This document shows positions 8,511 through 17,752 of a stretch of 64,000 bases of DNA, piece by piece. The notes beneath the pieces are model-generated. The model was not told the origin of the DNA and did no database searches. It worked only from the letters and a program-made list of their open reading frames with translations. Made by a program: the position numbers and the translations under genes. Positions within the stretch are counted from its first letter, which is position 1, and each line of letters opens with the position of its first letter. The stretch is from an uncultured bacterium (GTDB lineage: Bacteria; Bacillota; Bacilli; Lactobacillales; Lactobacillaceae): positions 1-64,000 of the forward strand of contig CAJMLF010000007.1 of assembly GCA_905214235.1 (NCBI GenBank), written 5' to 3'.

Positions 8511-8816
8511 CAAAAAGCGGAGACAACTTAATGTCTCCGTGCTCCCGATGAAGAGGATGATGGACCCAAACTTTTAATTAAGATTCGTTAACGTGTCTTT
8601 AATACCTGTTCTTCCGCCAAGGATGAAGAACTTAAAAAGCTTAATCATTTAAGGTTGTAGATATGGCCACTAATTTTTAGCTAACATACTTTTCAAGGAA
8701 ACTAAAGCGTTTCATGTGGAGTGGGGTGTCGTTAATTATCGTGTTATTAATTAACTAGCTTCAAAGTAGTTTATTATGAGAAGATGTTCGTTCAAAATAG
8801 CCCATATCCTCTTCAC
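8511..8816 (-). ncRNA. Putative independent structured RNA, about 306 nt
   Basis: The 917-nt gap between nupC and the amino-acid permease holds a complete transcription unit with no plausible gene. The promoter (8823-8851) predicts a start near 8816. The RNA then opens at once with a strand (8815-8802) that pairs with 8563-8549 over 14 base pairs, with one bulged base. Inside are perfect stems 8731-8738/8748-8755 (8 bp) and 8608-8614/8625-8631 (7 bp). A terminator (8518-8539 plus T-run) directly follows the closing helix. The longest ATG frames are 14 and 12 codons without well-placed ribosome sites. I do not see RNase P, tmRNA or SRP signatures. A long leader of nupC is possible but less likely, given the terminator. 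Confidence 0.6.
8512..8539 (-). terminator. Terminator of the putative structured RNA
   Basis: CGGAGACA and TGTCTCCG form a perfect 8-bp stem with a 6-nt loop, followed on the minus strand by GCTTTTTGG. Confidence 0.8.
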
Positions 8817-8822
8817 ACTTTT

Positions 8823-8851
8823 AGTATAGTCTCTCCCGTTTTAAAGGTCAA
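8823..8851 (-). promoter_or_regulatory. Sigma-A promoter of the putative structured RNA
   Basis: On the minus strand TTGACC (8846-8851), a 17-nt spacer and TATACT (8823-8828) make a near-consensus promoter. No protein gene lies within 750 nt downstream. Confidence 0.75.
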
Positions 8852-8975
8852 ACAAAGCGCGCCATGTCAACAATGAGAGCGGTTTTATAAAGTGGACATT
8901 TCCTAAAAAATTACCCGATTAGAAAAAACATTTTAAACTCTTTTTACCAGTTTGATTAATATCTGATGATAAAAA

Positions 8976-10334
8976 TTATTTTTGCTTTTTCCCCTTAGCC
9001 GTGAAGTTAAACGCCACTGCTAAGATGGCGAAGATAATGATTGAGAGAATCAATGGAATCCGGGTCGCATCGACGAAGAAGAGGACCACTAAAACGCCCA
9101 AAAAGAAGACGATCGTCAGCCAGCTCGTCACTGGGTACCCCGGCATCATAAAGCGGTGAATGCCTTTCGGGTGGGCCTGACGGAACTTGACATGGGCAAA
9201 GAGGATGATCAGCCAGGTAAAGATGAAGAAAATCGTGGAAATCCCGGAAATGACGTTAAAGATTCCGGCGGGCATAACGTAGTTCAGGATAACCGTGATG
9301 AACAGGATAACCGTCGAAAAGGTCAGGGCCTGAGTCGGTACGGCCTGAGGACTCAGGCTACCGAAGCGTTGGGGCGCGTTGCCGCTCTTTGCCAGGGCAT
9401 ACAGTGACCGGCTCGTGCTGAAGATCGCACTGTTGGTTGCCGACATTGCCGCCGTCAAGACCACGAAGTTCAAGATTCCAGCAGCTGCGGGGATCCCGAT
9501 TGCCGCGAAGACCTGGACAAAGGGACTGGAGGTCTCCTTAACCCGGAACCACGGGTAAATCGACATCAGGGCAATCATCGAACCGATATAAAAGAGACCG
9601 ATCCGGACCGGTAGGGTGTTGATTGCGTTCGGAATGTCCTTTTGGGGGTTCTTGGTCTCCCCGGCGGTCAGACCAACCATTTCAATTCCAACAAAGGCAA
9701 ACACAACCATCTGGAAGGACAGGAGAAAGCCCGCCGGACCTGTGGGGAAAAAGCCTCCCTGGTTAACCAGGTTCGCCAGGGTCACGGTCCGGCCGCTCAC
9801 CCGCGCGTGCATCACGATCAAAACCAGGCCGACGACGATCAGGGCCACGATTGCGAGGACCTTAATCATTGAAAACCAACTTTCCAGTTCCCCAAAGAGG
9901 CCGACGTTGATCATGTTAATCACCATTAGAATAACCAAGATTAATAGGGGACCCACCCACTGGGGAAGGTTTGGGAACCAGTAACGAAGGTAAATCCCGG
10001 TCGCCGTCAAGTCGGCCATCGCCAGGGTCAGCCAGCAGGCCCAGTACATCCAACCGGTGATAAATTCCATCCGGTCACCAAGGTAGTACTGGATGGCATC
10101 GATGAACGAGTGCCGGGAAGTATCCTCTAAGAGCAGCTCACCGAGCGCCCGCATCATGAAGAAGATGAAGACCCCGACAATTAAATACGAAAGGATAATC
10201 GAAGGTCCCGCTTCATGGATTGCTGAACCAGAACCCAGGAACAGCCCTGTTCCGATCGCCCCACCGATGGCAATCATTGTAATGTGGCGACTCTTTAGTG
10301 ACCGTTTTAGCTTCTGTTGTTGCTGCTTGTCCAT
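8976..10334 (-). CDS. Amino-acid permease, APC superfamily (AAT type)
   Basis: A 452-residue proton symporter with 12 predicted membrane helices. The N-terminal SRHITMIAIGGAIGTGLFLGSG (from about residue 15) and the AGETKNPQKDIP motif (about residue 225) are hallmarks of the AAT/YifK group. A T-box leader upstream shows that it is induced when one tRNA is uncharged; the specifier most easily read is TGG (tryptophan), with GGC (glycine) as the alternative. The start ATG at 10334 follows AAGGAGG. The long downstream gap means it is monocistronic. Confidence 0.9.
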   Translation of the reverse strand: MDKQQQQKLKRSLKSRHITMIAIGGAIGTGLFLGSGSAIHEAGPSIILSYLIVGVFIFFMMRALGELLLEDTSRHSFIDAIQYYLGDRMEFITGWMYWACWLTLAMADLTATGIYLRYWFPNLPQWVGPLLILVILMVINMINVGLFGELESWFSMIKVLAIVALIVVGLVLIVMHARVSGRTVTLANLVNQGGFFPTGPAGFLLSFQMVVFAFVGIEMVGLTAGETKNPQKDIPNAINTLPVRIGLFYIGSMIALMSIYPWFRVKETSSPFVQVFAAIGIPAAAGILNFVVLTAAMSATNSAIFSTSRSLYALAKSGNAPQRFGSLSPQAVPTQALTFSTVILFITVILNYVMPAGIFNVISGISTIFFIFTWLIILFAHVKFRQAHPKGIHRFMMPGYPVTSWLTIVFFLGVLVVLFFVDATRIPLILSIIIFAILAVAFNFTAKGKKQK

Positions 10335-10378
10335 TCTGTAACCTCCTTAAGTTAAATACTGACTATTCGTGGGGGAAA

Positions 10379-10562
10379 ATAAAAAACGCCCCTGGTAATA
10401 CACCAGGGACGTTTCTTGACGCGGTTCCACCCATCTTCATAGCCTTACTAGACTACCTCTCGGTTGATAATGGAACCACCCATTTCACGTACATGCCATT
10501 TCGCTAGACCGGGCTTGCACCACCTGTCCGGTTCTCTAAAGCTAGCGATTAATTAGAAGATG
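10379..10562 (-). promoter_or_regulatory. T-box riboswitch of the amino-acid permease
   Basis: The minus strand carries the antiterminator box GGGTGGAACCGCG (10420-10432), the stem I AGGTGGTGCAAGC element near 10525, and a terminator (10379-10413) with a CCCTGG/CCAGGG stem and six T. After the conserved GCGAAA the next triplets are TGG then, one base on, GGC, so Trp is the first choice and Gly the second. Confidence 0.9.
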
Positions 10563-10568
10563 TTAATT

Positions 10569-10597
10569 ATTCTATAATGTTCTTTGGGAAATGTCAA
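10569..10597 (-). promoter_or_regulatory. Promoter of the T-box/permease transcript
   Basis: On the minus strand TTGACA (10592-10597), 17 nt, TAGAAT (10569-10574). The -35 is perfect. Confidence 0.8.
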
Positions 10598-10628
10598 ACG
10601 ATTTTCAAAATTAATTTCAAATTGTTCG

Positions 10629-11372
10629 TTAGACGTTCAGGACCTTGTCCAGGAAGTTCTTGGTGTCTTCCTGTTGTGGGTGGTCAAAGATTTGTTCTGG
10701 GGTCCCCTGTTCACGAATATTACCATCGTGGAAGAAGACGACCCGGTCTGCCACCTGCTTGGCAAAGCCCATTTCGTGGGTAACCACGATCATCGTCATC
10801 CCCTGCCGGGCAAGGTTCTTCATGACCTCCAGAACGTCCCCGACCATTTCGGGATCCAGGGCACTGGTTGGTTCGTCAAAGAGCATCACGTCCGGTTTCA
10901 TGGCCAGCGCCCGGGCAATGGCCACCCGTTGCTTCTGCCCACCGGAGAGGGTCTTCGGGTTGACGTTGGCCTTTTCCTTTAAGCCGACCACTTCTAGGTA
11001 GTGGAGGGCGTCTCTTTCAGCTTCCTCCTTGGTCTCCTTCTTCAGTTGCACGGGAGCCAGGGTAATGTTTTCCAAAACGGACATGTTTGGGAAGAGGTTA
11101 AAGTGCTGGAAAACCATCCCGATATTTTCCCGAACTTTGTTAATGTTCACCTTCGGGTCGGCGATGTCGTAACCGTCAACGTAGACGTGCCCACCATTCG
11201 GAATTTCCAGCCGGTTCAGGCACCGTAAAAAGGTACTCTTCCCCGAACCGGAAGGACCAATCATGCAAACCACTTCACTCGGCTTAACATTCAGGTTGAT
11301 CCCCTGGAGAACTTCATTCTTCCCGTAACTCTTGTGGAGGTCCTTTACTTGTACTTTGTATTGTTTATCCAT
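10629..11372 (-). CDS. glnQ: Polar amino-acid ABC transporter ATP-binding protein
   Basis: A 247-residue ABC ATPase of the GlnQ/HisP group. Walker A is GPSGSGKST at about residues 39-47, the signature is LSGGQKQR near 144, and Walker B is [14 protein letters not shown] followed by the switch histidine in VVTHEMGFA. It starts 1 nt past the stop of the substrate-binding/permease gene, so the two form one operon and one transporter. The substrate is probably glutamine or another polar amino acid; it cannot be fixed from sequence. Confidence 0.93.
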   Translation of the reverse strand: MDKQYKVQVKDLHKSYGKNEVLQGINLNVKPSEVVCMIGPSGSGKSTFLRCLNRLEIPNGGHVYVDGYDIADPKVNINKVRENIGMVFQHFNLFPNMSVLENITLAPVQLKKETKEEAERDALHYLEVVGLKEKANVNPKTLSGGQKQRVAIARALAMKPDVMLFDEPTSALDPEMVGDVLEVMKNLARQGMTMIVVTHEMGFAKQVADRVVFFHDGNIREQGTPEQIFDHPQQEDTKNFLDKVLNV

Positions 11373-11373
11373 A

Positions 11374-12837
11374 TTAAGCCATCCTCTTTTGAATGTAGTT
11401 TGATAACCAGGTCAGCAGGGTAATGATGATGATGTAGATTGTCCCAATGATTAACCACATCTTGAACCCTTCCATGTTTTGTGAAATGATCACTGTCCCG
11501 GTCTGCGTCAGTTCCATGACCCCAATTGCCGAAAGAATGGAAGTATCCTTCAAAGTGATGATGAACTGGTTGACCAGGGATGGGACCATGATCTTAATTC
11601 CTTGTGGTGCCACAACCTTGATCAAGGCCTTCCGGTATGGCAGTCCCAAGCTCCGGGCCGCTTCCCATTGGCCAGGGTCAACGGCATCAAAGCCACCCTT
11701 AACGATGGCCCCGATGTAGGCCCCTTCGTCAAGCATCAACGTCATGATCCCGGCGAGGAACAGTGGGACCTTGTGGCCAATCACGTTTGGCAACCCCATG
11801 TAGATGAAGAAGGCTAAAACGATCATTGGCAGTCCCCGGAAGATGTAGATAATGACACTGGAGATTCCGTTGGCAATTTTACTCTGCATAACTCCCAGGA
11901 CACCGAGAATCAGGCCGAAGATCATCGCTAAGATAATCCCGACAATCGTCAGCTGGATAGTCATCCATAAACCGTTAAGCAGTGCTGTCCGGTTAGCCTT
12001 CAAGAGGCCAAGGATTGTCCGGCTAGCAGTGCTACTCTTGGTTGTCTTGCTGCTCTTCGTGTACTTGTTGACGATTTGCTTCATTTGGCCGGTCTTGTTC
12101 AACCAGTCAATCCCGTCGTTAACCTTCTTTTGCAGTGCCAGGTTCTGGCCCTTTTGGAAACCAACCGCCACTGGTTGGGCATCAATTGGTTTCTTGGTAA
12201 CGATTTTCAGTGGGACCCCGGTCCGAATCCCGTATTGAAGAACTGGCCCGTCATCAAAGGTAGCGTCGGTGTTTCCGTTCTTAACATCGTTCCACATCGT
12301 GTTTGAAGAGTCGAAGTAACGGATTTTGTACCCGTACTTCTTCTGGTTCTTCTTAACAAAGAGGGCGGCACTAGTCCCGGACTTAGCCGAAACCACCTTC
12401 CCCTTCAACTGCTTCAGGGAAGTAATCTTGCTGTTCTTGGCAACCGCCATCATGACACCGTCTGTGTAGTAGGGCTTGGAGAAGTCAAACTTCTGTTTCC
12501 GCTCGTTAGTGACGCTCATCCCGGCGATGACGGCGTCAACCTGGCCGCCTTCCAGAGCCTGCAGGTCTCCGTTAAAGCTCATTGGCTTGAGCTTGTACTT
12601 GAAGTGTTCGTGCTTGGCAATCTTCTTTAGCATTTCGATTTCAATTCCGGGGTTCTTACCGGAATAGCCACCCTTGCTATCCTGAATTTCGAAGGGCTCG
12701 AACGTGTTGTTGGTGGCAAAGGTGTAAGTCGGTTCGGCGGCAGACACACTCTGTGGTTCGACTAGTGACCACCCTACTGCAATCCCGAGGACTGCGATGA
12801 AGGTGGCTAGTATTTTTTTCCAACCTATTTTCCGCAT
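11374..12837 (-). CDS. glnP: Fused amino-acid ABC transporter substrate-binding protein and permease
   Basis: A 487-residue fusion. A signal segment (about residues 5-33, ending in SVSAAEP) leads into an extracellular solute-binding protein type 3 domain with [18 protein letters not shown] and TDATFDDG. It is followed by a His/Glu/Gln/Arg-type permease domain (about residues 280-487) with the EAAR loop [15 protein letters not shown]. Such fusions are common in lactic acid bacteria (GlnP). I start at ATG 12837 because AAGGAG lies 10 nt upstream; the longer TTG frame to 12861 would include that site. It works with the ATPase downstream. Confidence 0.92.
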   Translation of the reverse strand: MRKIGWKKILATFIAVLGIAVGWSLVEPQSVSAAEPTYTFATNNTFEPFEIQDSKGGYSGKNPGIEIEMLKKIAKHEHFKYKLKPMSFNGDLQALEGGQVDAVIAGMSVTNERKQKFDFSKPYYTDGVMMAVAKNSKITSLKQLKGKVVSAKSGTSAALFVKKNQKKYGYKIRYFDSSNTMWNDVKNGNTDATFDDGPVLQYGIRTGVPLKIVTKKPIDAQPVAVGFQKGQNLALQKKVNDGIDWLNKTGQMKQIVNKYTKSSKTTKSSTASRTILGLLKANRTALLNGLWMTIQLTIVGIILAMIFGLILGVLGVMQSKIANGISSVIIYIFRGLPMIVLAFFIYMGLPNVIGHKVPLFLAGIMTLMLDEGAYIGAIVKGGFDAVDPGQWEAARSLGLPYRKALIKVVAPQGIKIMVPSLVNQFIITLKDTSILSAIGVMELTQTGTVIISQNMEGFKMWLIIGTIYIIIITLLTWLSNYIQKRMA

Positions 12838-13054
12838 TATCAACCGACTCCTTTTAATCAAATTTTAACGTTGCTAATACATTATCACCGCATCCGGCGA
12901 AAGTGAATAGGATTAAGGAAAAAGCATGTATCTCAAAGATGGTAGCGGTTTAAACAAAATTTAAGTAAGAATTTAGACCCATTTAACTTTAAAAAATTAA
13001 CGTCATTTTTATATTCCCTAGCAATTATTAAAATCTTCTTATTTTAAGCCAAAC

Positions 13055-13102
13055 AAAAAAAGCACCGCACTTCCGGACGAAGATCCGGACGTGTGCGGCG
13101 CC
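13055..13102 (-). terminator. Terminator of serS
   Basis: Nested stems GCCGCAC/GTGCGGT and TCCGGA repeats form a long hairpin followed by seven T on the minus strand, 20 nt past the serS stop. Confidence 0.88.
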
Positions 13103-13121
13103 TGTTAATCATATTAAGTTA

Positions 13122-14420
13122 TTACTTGTTACGGAATGGAACGGCGTTTTCCTTGGTGATCTTAGTAACCCCGTGCATGTATGGTACTAAGACATCTGGA
13201 ATCGTTACGGAGCCATCTTCGTTTTGGTAGTTTTCCAGGATGGCGGCAACGGTCCGACCAACGGCCAAACCAGAACCGTTCAGGGTGTGAACGTATTGCA
13301 GGTTACCGTTCTCGTCCCGGTATTGGGTGTGCATCCGCCGAGCTTGGAAGTCGGTACAGTTAGAACAACTCGATACTTCACGGTACTTGTTCTGGGCAGG
13401 CATCCACAGTTCGATATCGTGGGTCATGGCTGCCGTGAAACTCATGTCACCGGTGGTCAAAGTGATAACGTGGTATGGAATGTTCAACTTCTTCAAGATG
13501 TTTTCACCGTTAGCGGTCATCTTTTCAAGTTCATCCCATGAATCTTCGGGCTTAGTGTACTTAACCATTTCAACCTTGTTGAATTGGTGCATCCGGATCA
13601 AACCACGGGTGTCACGACCAGCGGCCCCGGCTTCAGAACGGAAGCAAGGCGATAAGGCGGTGACGTATACTGGCAGTTCTTCGGTTGGGATAACTTCACC
13701 ACGCAGGTAGTTTGTCAACGGCACTTCGGCAGTTGGGATCAGAGTCATGTCCTCACCGTTTACCCGGTAAACAGAGTTCCGGAATTTTGGATATTGACCA
13801 GTCCCGTACATTGATGCGGCGTTAACGATGTATGGTGGCAGAACTTCGGTGTAACCGTCCTTCATGTGTTCGTCCAGCATGAAGTTGTAAACGGCCCGTT
13901 CCAGTTGGGCACCTAAACCAAGGTAGTAGACGAAACGAGCACCAGATACCTTGTGGGCCCGGTCGAAGTCCAGGATTCCCAGGTTAGTACCAATGTCCCA
14001 GTGGTGCTTTGGTTCGAAGTCGAACTTACGGATGGTGCCGACCTTCCGTAATTCAGTAGCCCCTTCTTCCGTCAGGCTAACTGGTACGTCGTCGTGCGGG
14101 ATGTTAGGAATCCCGGCCAGCAGGTCGTGCAGCTTTTCATCATTGGCGTCAACCTTTTCGTCGAGTTCCTTGATGTCGGCACCCAGCTTACGCGTTTGGG
14201 CAATTGCTTCATCAGCATTTTCGCCATTCTTCTTGGCTTCACCAATCTTTTCGGTGGCTTCGTTTCGTTCGGCCTTCAGGGCTTCGGTCTTTTGCAGAAG
14301 TTCACGCCGCTTCTTATCGAGGTCAAGGACTTCATCAATTTCTTCCGGCTTAACGCCACGGGTGGCTAATTTCTTCTTGTAGAAATCTGGGTCTTGACGC
14401 ATCTTCTTAATATCTAACAT
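13122..14420 (-). CDS. serS: Seryl-tRNA synthetase
   Basis: A 432-residue class II synthetase. The N-terminal 110 residues are a charged coiled-coil arm that grips tRNA-Ser. Motif 2 is [27 protein letters not shown] at about 258-280, and motif 3 is [18 protein letters not shown] near 386. It charges tRNA-Ser with serine in the cytosol. The ATG at 14420 follows GGAGG. Expression is controlled by the upstream serine T-box. Confidence 0.97.
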   Translation of the reverse strand: MLDIKKMRQDPDFYKKKLATRGVKPEEIDEVLDLDKKRRELLQKTEALKAERNEATEKIGEAKKNGENADEAIAQTRKLGADIKELDEKVDANDEKLHDLLAGIPNIPHDDVPVSLTEEGATELRKVGTIRKFDFEPKHHWDIGTNLGILDFDRAHKVSGARFVYYLGLGAQLERAVYNFMLDEHMKDGYTEVLPPYIVNAASMYGTGQYPKFRNSVYRVNGEDMTLIPTAEVPLTNYLRGEVIPTEELPVYVTALSPCFRSEAGAAGRDTRGLIRMHQFNKVEMVKYTKPEDSWDELEKMTANGENILKKLNIPYHVITLTTGDMSFTAAMTHDIELWMPAQNKYREVSSCSNCTDFQARRMHTQYRDENGNLQYVHTLNGSGLAVGRTVAAILENYQNEDGSVTIPDVLVPYMHGVTKITKENAVPFRNK

Positions 14421-14440
14421 AATTCTACCTCCGAATATAA

Positions 14441-14645
14441 AAGAGCCATTCCATCCTCAAATATTTTGGGACGAAATGGCTCTAGTTCCGCGGTACCACC
14501 CAAGTTTGACCTCAATAGTCACCCTCATGATGGATAACGGCCACCAGCCGTGCGGCATTACCCGCCCACAAACTTAACTGCACCGGAGTTTCGGTTAACT
14601 GCTCGCACCACCCGCAGCTTCTCTGGTAACCTACTTAAAATGCAT
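14441..14645 (-). promoter_or_regulatory. Serine T-box riboswitch of serS
   Basis: The minus strand has the antiterminator box GGGTGGTACCGCG (14489-14501), a stem I GGTGGTGCGAGC element near 14601-14613, and the specifier TCC at 14585-14587 after CGAAAC, which reads serine. The competing terminator is AGAGCCATTTCGTCC pairing with GGATGGAATGGCTCT, then TTTTA (14441-14484). Confidence 0.93.
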
Positions 14646-14750
14646 TTCGTGTTTGATATTGATTATGATACTATTATATTTTTTCTTATTTGGCAAGGCT
14701 TTCTTTAAATATTTTATGAGAAAAAATTATCTCACCTTTAAGAAACGTAA

Positions 14751-14774
14751 TAGTGGCGCCGTTTCCAGCGCCAC
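14751..14774. terminator. Hairpin past apbE
   Basis: AGTGGCGC/GCGCCACT form a strong stem. The T-run is on the plus-strand side only, so its value as an apbE terminator is uncertain. Confidence 0.4.
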
Positions 14775-14781
14775 TAATTTT

Positions 14782-15705
14782 TTAAAGATTTACGTTTACG
14801 ATGTGCTCATCATTGTGGATGAAGACGGCTCCCCGGTTACCCGGCTGTTCCTCCCAGCCGGCAATTGGTTCCCCGTTGAAAAAGAGCCGCTTGGCCTCCA
14901 CTTCCCCCAGCACGGACTGGTCAGTAAAGACCGTTACGCTGCTCAGGTCAGTTTCCAAAGGGTACCCGGTCCGCGGGTCCAGCAAGTGGTGGTAACGCTT
15001 GCCGTTCTTCACCAAGAAACGCTCGTAGATCCCCGAAGTGACCGCCGAGCACGCGGACTGGCAAACCGTCTCCATGTTCTGCCCCCGCTTCAGTTGGGGA
15101 TCTTGAACACCGATGATCCACTGGCCATCTGGACGGCGGGGTGACTTCCCAACAAAGAGGAGGTTACCGCCTAGGTCAATGATCCCGGCTGGTACCCCGG
15201 CACTTTGCCAGTAGTCACGCAGGCGGTCGGCAATGTAGCCCTTGGCGATGCCGCCCAGGTCGAGTTCCATCCCCGGCTGTTCCAGGTAAACCGTCCGGTT
15301 CTCGTCGTCGAGCAGGACCTGGTAAGGGTCAATCAACCGCAGGCGGTCCTTAATTGCGGCGTCACTGGGCACGTTGGCCCCGCTAAAACCAATCTTCCAC
15401 AGCTTGACGAGGGGCCCAATCAGGGCGTTAAAGCCAAAGTTCTCTCGGCTGTAGTGAACCGCCAATTTGATAAGGTCGTAGGTCGACTGTGAAACCAGCT
15501 TCGGCGTATGACCGGCAGCCTGGTTGACCGACATGACCTCAGAGACCGGCCGGTTAACCGTCAAGCGGTCCTCGTAGCCGTCAATTAGCTTCATCGACTT
15601 ACTAAGAATCGGGAAGTACTGGTCACCGTAAACCGTTAAGACAATCTTGGTACCAAGAGCATGGTGGACCATACTATGCCGTTGGGCCATTAACTCGCTT
15701 GCCAT
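14782..15705 (-). CDS. apbE: ApbE-like FAD:protein FMN transferase (cytoplasmic)
   Basis: A 307-residue flavin transferase that moves FMN from FAD to a Thr/Ser in a D-x-x-[ST]-G-A-[ST] motif. Family blocks are LDLGGIAKGYIAD (about 177-189), DLGGNLLFVG and HHLLDPRTGYP (about 243). There is no signal peptide or lipobox, so it should act inside the cell. It starts 9 nt past a gene whose C-terminal tail holds three such motifs, its likely substrate. One oddity: the metal-site block that is usually ADALSTALF appears as GEVEAKRLF, so the usual Asp and Thr ligands look replaced by Glu and Lys. Confidence 0.88.
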   Translation of the reverse strand: MASELMAQRHSMVHHALGTKIVLTVYGDQYFPILSKSMKLIDGYEDRLTVNRPVSEVMSVNQAAGHTPKLVSQSTYDLIKLAVHYSRENFGFNALIGPLVKLWKIGFSGANVPSDAAIKDRLRLIDPYQVLLDDENRTVYLEQPGMELDLGGIAKGYIADRLRDYWQSAGVPAGIIDLGGNLLFVGKSPRRPDGQWIIGVQDPQLKRGQNMETVCQSACSAVTSGIYERFLVKNGKRYHHLLDPRTGYPLETDLSSVTVFTDQSVLGEVEAKRLFFNGEPIAGWEEQPGNRGAVFIHNDEHIVNVNL

Positions 15706-15714
15706 CGTGCATTC

Positions 15715-16950
15715 CTAGTTTTCGGAAGCACCAGTGGTGGCGTCCGCACTTTCGTCATCAGCGTCAACACTGCCACTTTCTGAAGCAGCAGAGGTGGCGT
15801 CACTGTCGTCAGCTTGGGCCGGGGTTTCGTCCCCTGCGGAAGCATTAGCGGTGTTGTCAGCACCCGTTTCGGATGCCCCAGTTGAAGCATCGACCGTTTC
15901 ACTGGCGGCTTCGTCAGCGTCGTCGTGCTTGGAAGCACCAGTCGTTGCGTCTGGCTTGTTGTCCCAAGCACCGTTTTCGAAGAGGTTGAGGATGTATTCA
16001 ACACTCCCCGTGAACTCGATGGTCCCCAGGTAGTGGCCGTCAATGTCACGCAGAGCATAGTATTGGATCAGTGAACGGTGGCCGTTCATCCACAGTGGAC
16101 GGGTAACGATATCCTTCTCCCCGTCACGGAAGCTGTTGATAATCTTGGTGACGATCGGCACGGCCTTCGGTGGGTGACACTCAGTGATTGGTTCGTTTAG
16201 GGAAGCCACGCTCCGGACGTGTTCCCGGTTTGGCTTGTCTGAGTACCAGGCAAAGCGGTCAGAACTATCAACCAAGTCAATTTCAAATGGAATTGTACTG
16301 AAAATCTGTTGAACTTCTTTTAATGACAGGCGACCCGTTGGGAAATTAATGTAGGCATCGCTAATCTTTGGGCGTTTGATAGGCATCTGAACTTCCTCCT
16401 CATCAACATTTTTGAATACCTGAATATACTGAATAAAGCTAGTAAAGCACTTCTCCAGGTTGTCCCGCATGTTTTCATTGATCAGGCGGCCATCCTTAGA
16501 AAATACACGACTAGCCCCACCAATCAAGACTTCGTTGCCGGGCAATAAGTTAGCATCACAGTCTGGTGAAATCAAAATTTGCCGCATCTGGACTTGGGAG
16601 CGGGCAGATGCTTGACGGCCATAGGAAACCCCCACGACCATGACTGGCTTGTGCTTCAGTACTTCAGTGTGATAAGAAAGCCATTCCGTGGCACTCTTCA
16701 GTGCGGCCGGGATTCCGTGGTCATATTCTGGTGTTGAGAATACGACCCCGTCAGCAGCCTTCACCTTTTGCTTTAACTTCCAAACCTCGGTCTGTTCTTC
16801 CAGCGGAACGTCCACACTAAAGGCGGGCAGCTTGCTAATTTCGTAAATTTCGATGTCGGCCATCTGCTTAAAGTGCTTCTTCATAAACTTAAGTAAGATC
16901 CGGTTGTATGAGAAGTTTGCGTTGGTCCCGACTAAAGCTAAAATCTTCAT
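15715..16950 (-). CDS. NADPH-dependent FMN reductase-PAS protein with a triple flavinylation tail
   Basis: A 411-residue three-part protein. Residues 1-185 are a flavodoxin-like NADPH:FMN reductase domain (LVGTNANFSYNRILLKFM, FSTPEYDHGIP). Residues about 205-325 match the PAS domain of DUF438 proteins (LSLKEVQQIFSTIPFEIDLVD, CHPPKAVPIVTKII, LGTIEFTG). Residues 330-411 are a disordered Asp/Ala/Ser/Thr/Glu tail. The tail contains DATTGAS at 334-340, DASTGAS at 354-360 and DATTGAS at 403-409, each fitting the ApbE target motif, plus the degenerate DATSAAS at 384-390. With apbE 9 nt downstream, the tail is probably loaded with covalent FMN. The ATG at 16950 overlaps the previous stop (TAATG). Confidence 0.88.
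   Translation of the reverse strand: MKILALVGTNANFSYNRILLKFMKKHFKQMADIEIYEISKLPAFSVDVPLEEQTEVWKLKQKVKAADGVVFSTPEYDHGIPAALKSATEWLSYHTEVLKHKPVMVVGVSYGRQASARSQVQMRQILISPDCDANLLPGNEVLIGGASRVFSKDGRLINENMRDNLEKCFTSFIQYIQVFKNVDEEEVQMPIKRPKISDAYINFPTGRLSLKEVQQIFSTIPFEIDLVDSSDRFAWYSDKPNREHVRSVASLNEPITECHPPKAVPIVTKIINSFRDGEKDIVTRPLWMNGHRSLIQYYALRDIDGHYLGTIEFTGSVEYILNLFENGAWDNKPDATTGASKHDDADEAASETVDASTGASETGADNTANASAGDETPAQADDSDATSAASESGSVDADDESADATTGASEN
15724..15951 (-). other. Three ApbE flavinylation motifs in a low-complexity tail
   Basis: Motif codons lie at 15931-15951, 15871-15891 and 15724-15744, with a decayed copy at 15781-15801. The predicted acceptor residues are Ser340, Ser360 and Ser409. 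Spacing between the acceptors is 20 and 49 residues. Confidence 0.75.
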
Positions 16951-17525
16951 TAGTCCTTTGCCGCCTCCTTTTTGGCAACCATCCCGTTGATTGCTTCTGC
17001 GTATGGCTTAAACTCACTGATACACTTGTTGAGGAAACTAATTATCCCTTCATCAGTGATGTTACCGTCCTTATCAATCATATCTGCAACATTACTCATA
17101 AAGAATTCTTCACCTTGGAAGACATGGGCATTGACCCCGGGAGAGATCAAGATGTCCCGCAATTGGACTTGCGAACGGGAGGAACCTTGCTCATGGGTTG
17201 ACGCACCGATGATCATTACCGGCTTGTTTTCTAGTGGGTGGAGTTCGTATGACAGCCATTCAACCATGCTCTTCAAGGCCGAGGTGATTGAGTGGTTATA
17301 TTCTGGGCTGGCAATAATTACCGCATCGGCCGCGGCAACCCGGCGGTCAATATCAGCAACTACTTCCGGCGTCTTTCCTTTGTAGTTTTCGTTAAAGAGG
17401 GGAACCTTGCGAATGTCAATTACATCGACATCGTCAGTATCACGAAGGTCTTTCGCAATAAACTCTAACAGCATTCGATTATAAGAATGGTTCGCGTTGG
17501 ATCCTGCAATTGCAGCAATCTTCAA
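16950..17525 (-). CDS. NADPH-dependent FMN reductase
   Basis: A 191-residue flavodoxin-fold NAD(P)H:flavin oxidoreductase. Visible motifs are AIAGSNANHSYNRMLLEFI (phosphate loop), SPEYNHSITSALK and KPVMIIGASTHEQGSSRSQ, close to the N-terminal domain of the next gene but without the PAS domain and tail. It is the first gene of the flavin operon. It could supply reduced flavin or hydride electrons to the flavinylated partner. The ATG at 17525 has AAGGAAG upstream. Confidence 0.88.
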   Translation of the reverse strand: MKIAAIAGSNANHSYNRMLLEFIAKDLRDTDDVDVIDIRKVPLFNENYKGKTPEVVADIDRRVAAADAVIIASPEYNHSITSALKSMVEWLSYELHPLENKPVMIIGASTHEQGSSRSQVQLRDILISPGVNAHVFQGEEFFMSNVADMIDKDGNITDEGIISFLNKCISEFKPYAEAINGMVAKKEAAKD

Positions 17526-17752
17526 GACATGTCACTTCCTTATAATAATTTATGCAACATTTCACATTGTCATTTTACTATATTTTTGTAAAGAGCGACA
17601 CCAATCGGCAACAATTATTAGCGATTATTTAAATTATTAGATAATTTTCAAAGATTTGATTATAAAGTTACCCTTTCAATACAGGGTACCCCCGCCACAT
17701 TCTTAAGGGGGAGATGTGCTAAAATAGAGGAACTACTATAAGGAGAGTAAGC

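Noticed and set aside
8780-8808. 14-codon ATG frame in the putative RNA
   Set aside because: GAGG lies 2 nt from the ATG, too close to serve, and the peptide has no recognisable features; a leader-peptide role cannot be fully excluded.
14653-15144. 163-codon plus-strand frame across the end of apbE
   Set aside because: It is antisense to apbE, begins in the serS promoter region and has no ribosome site or family resemblance.
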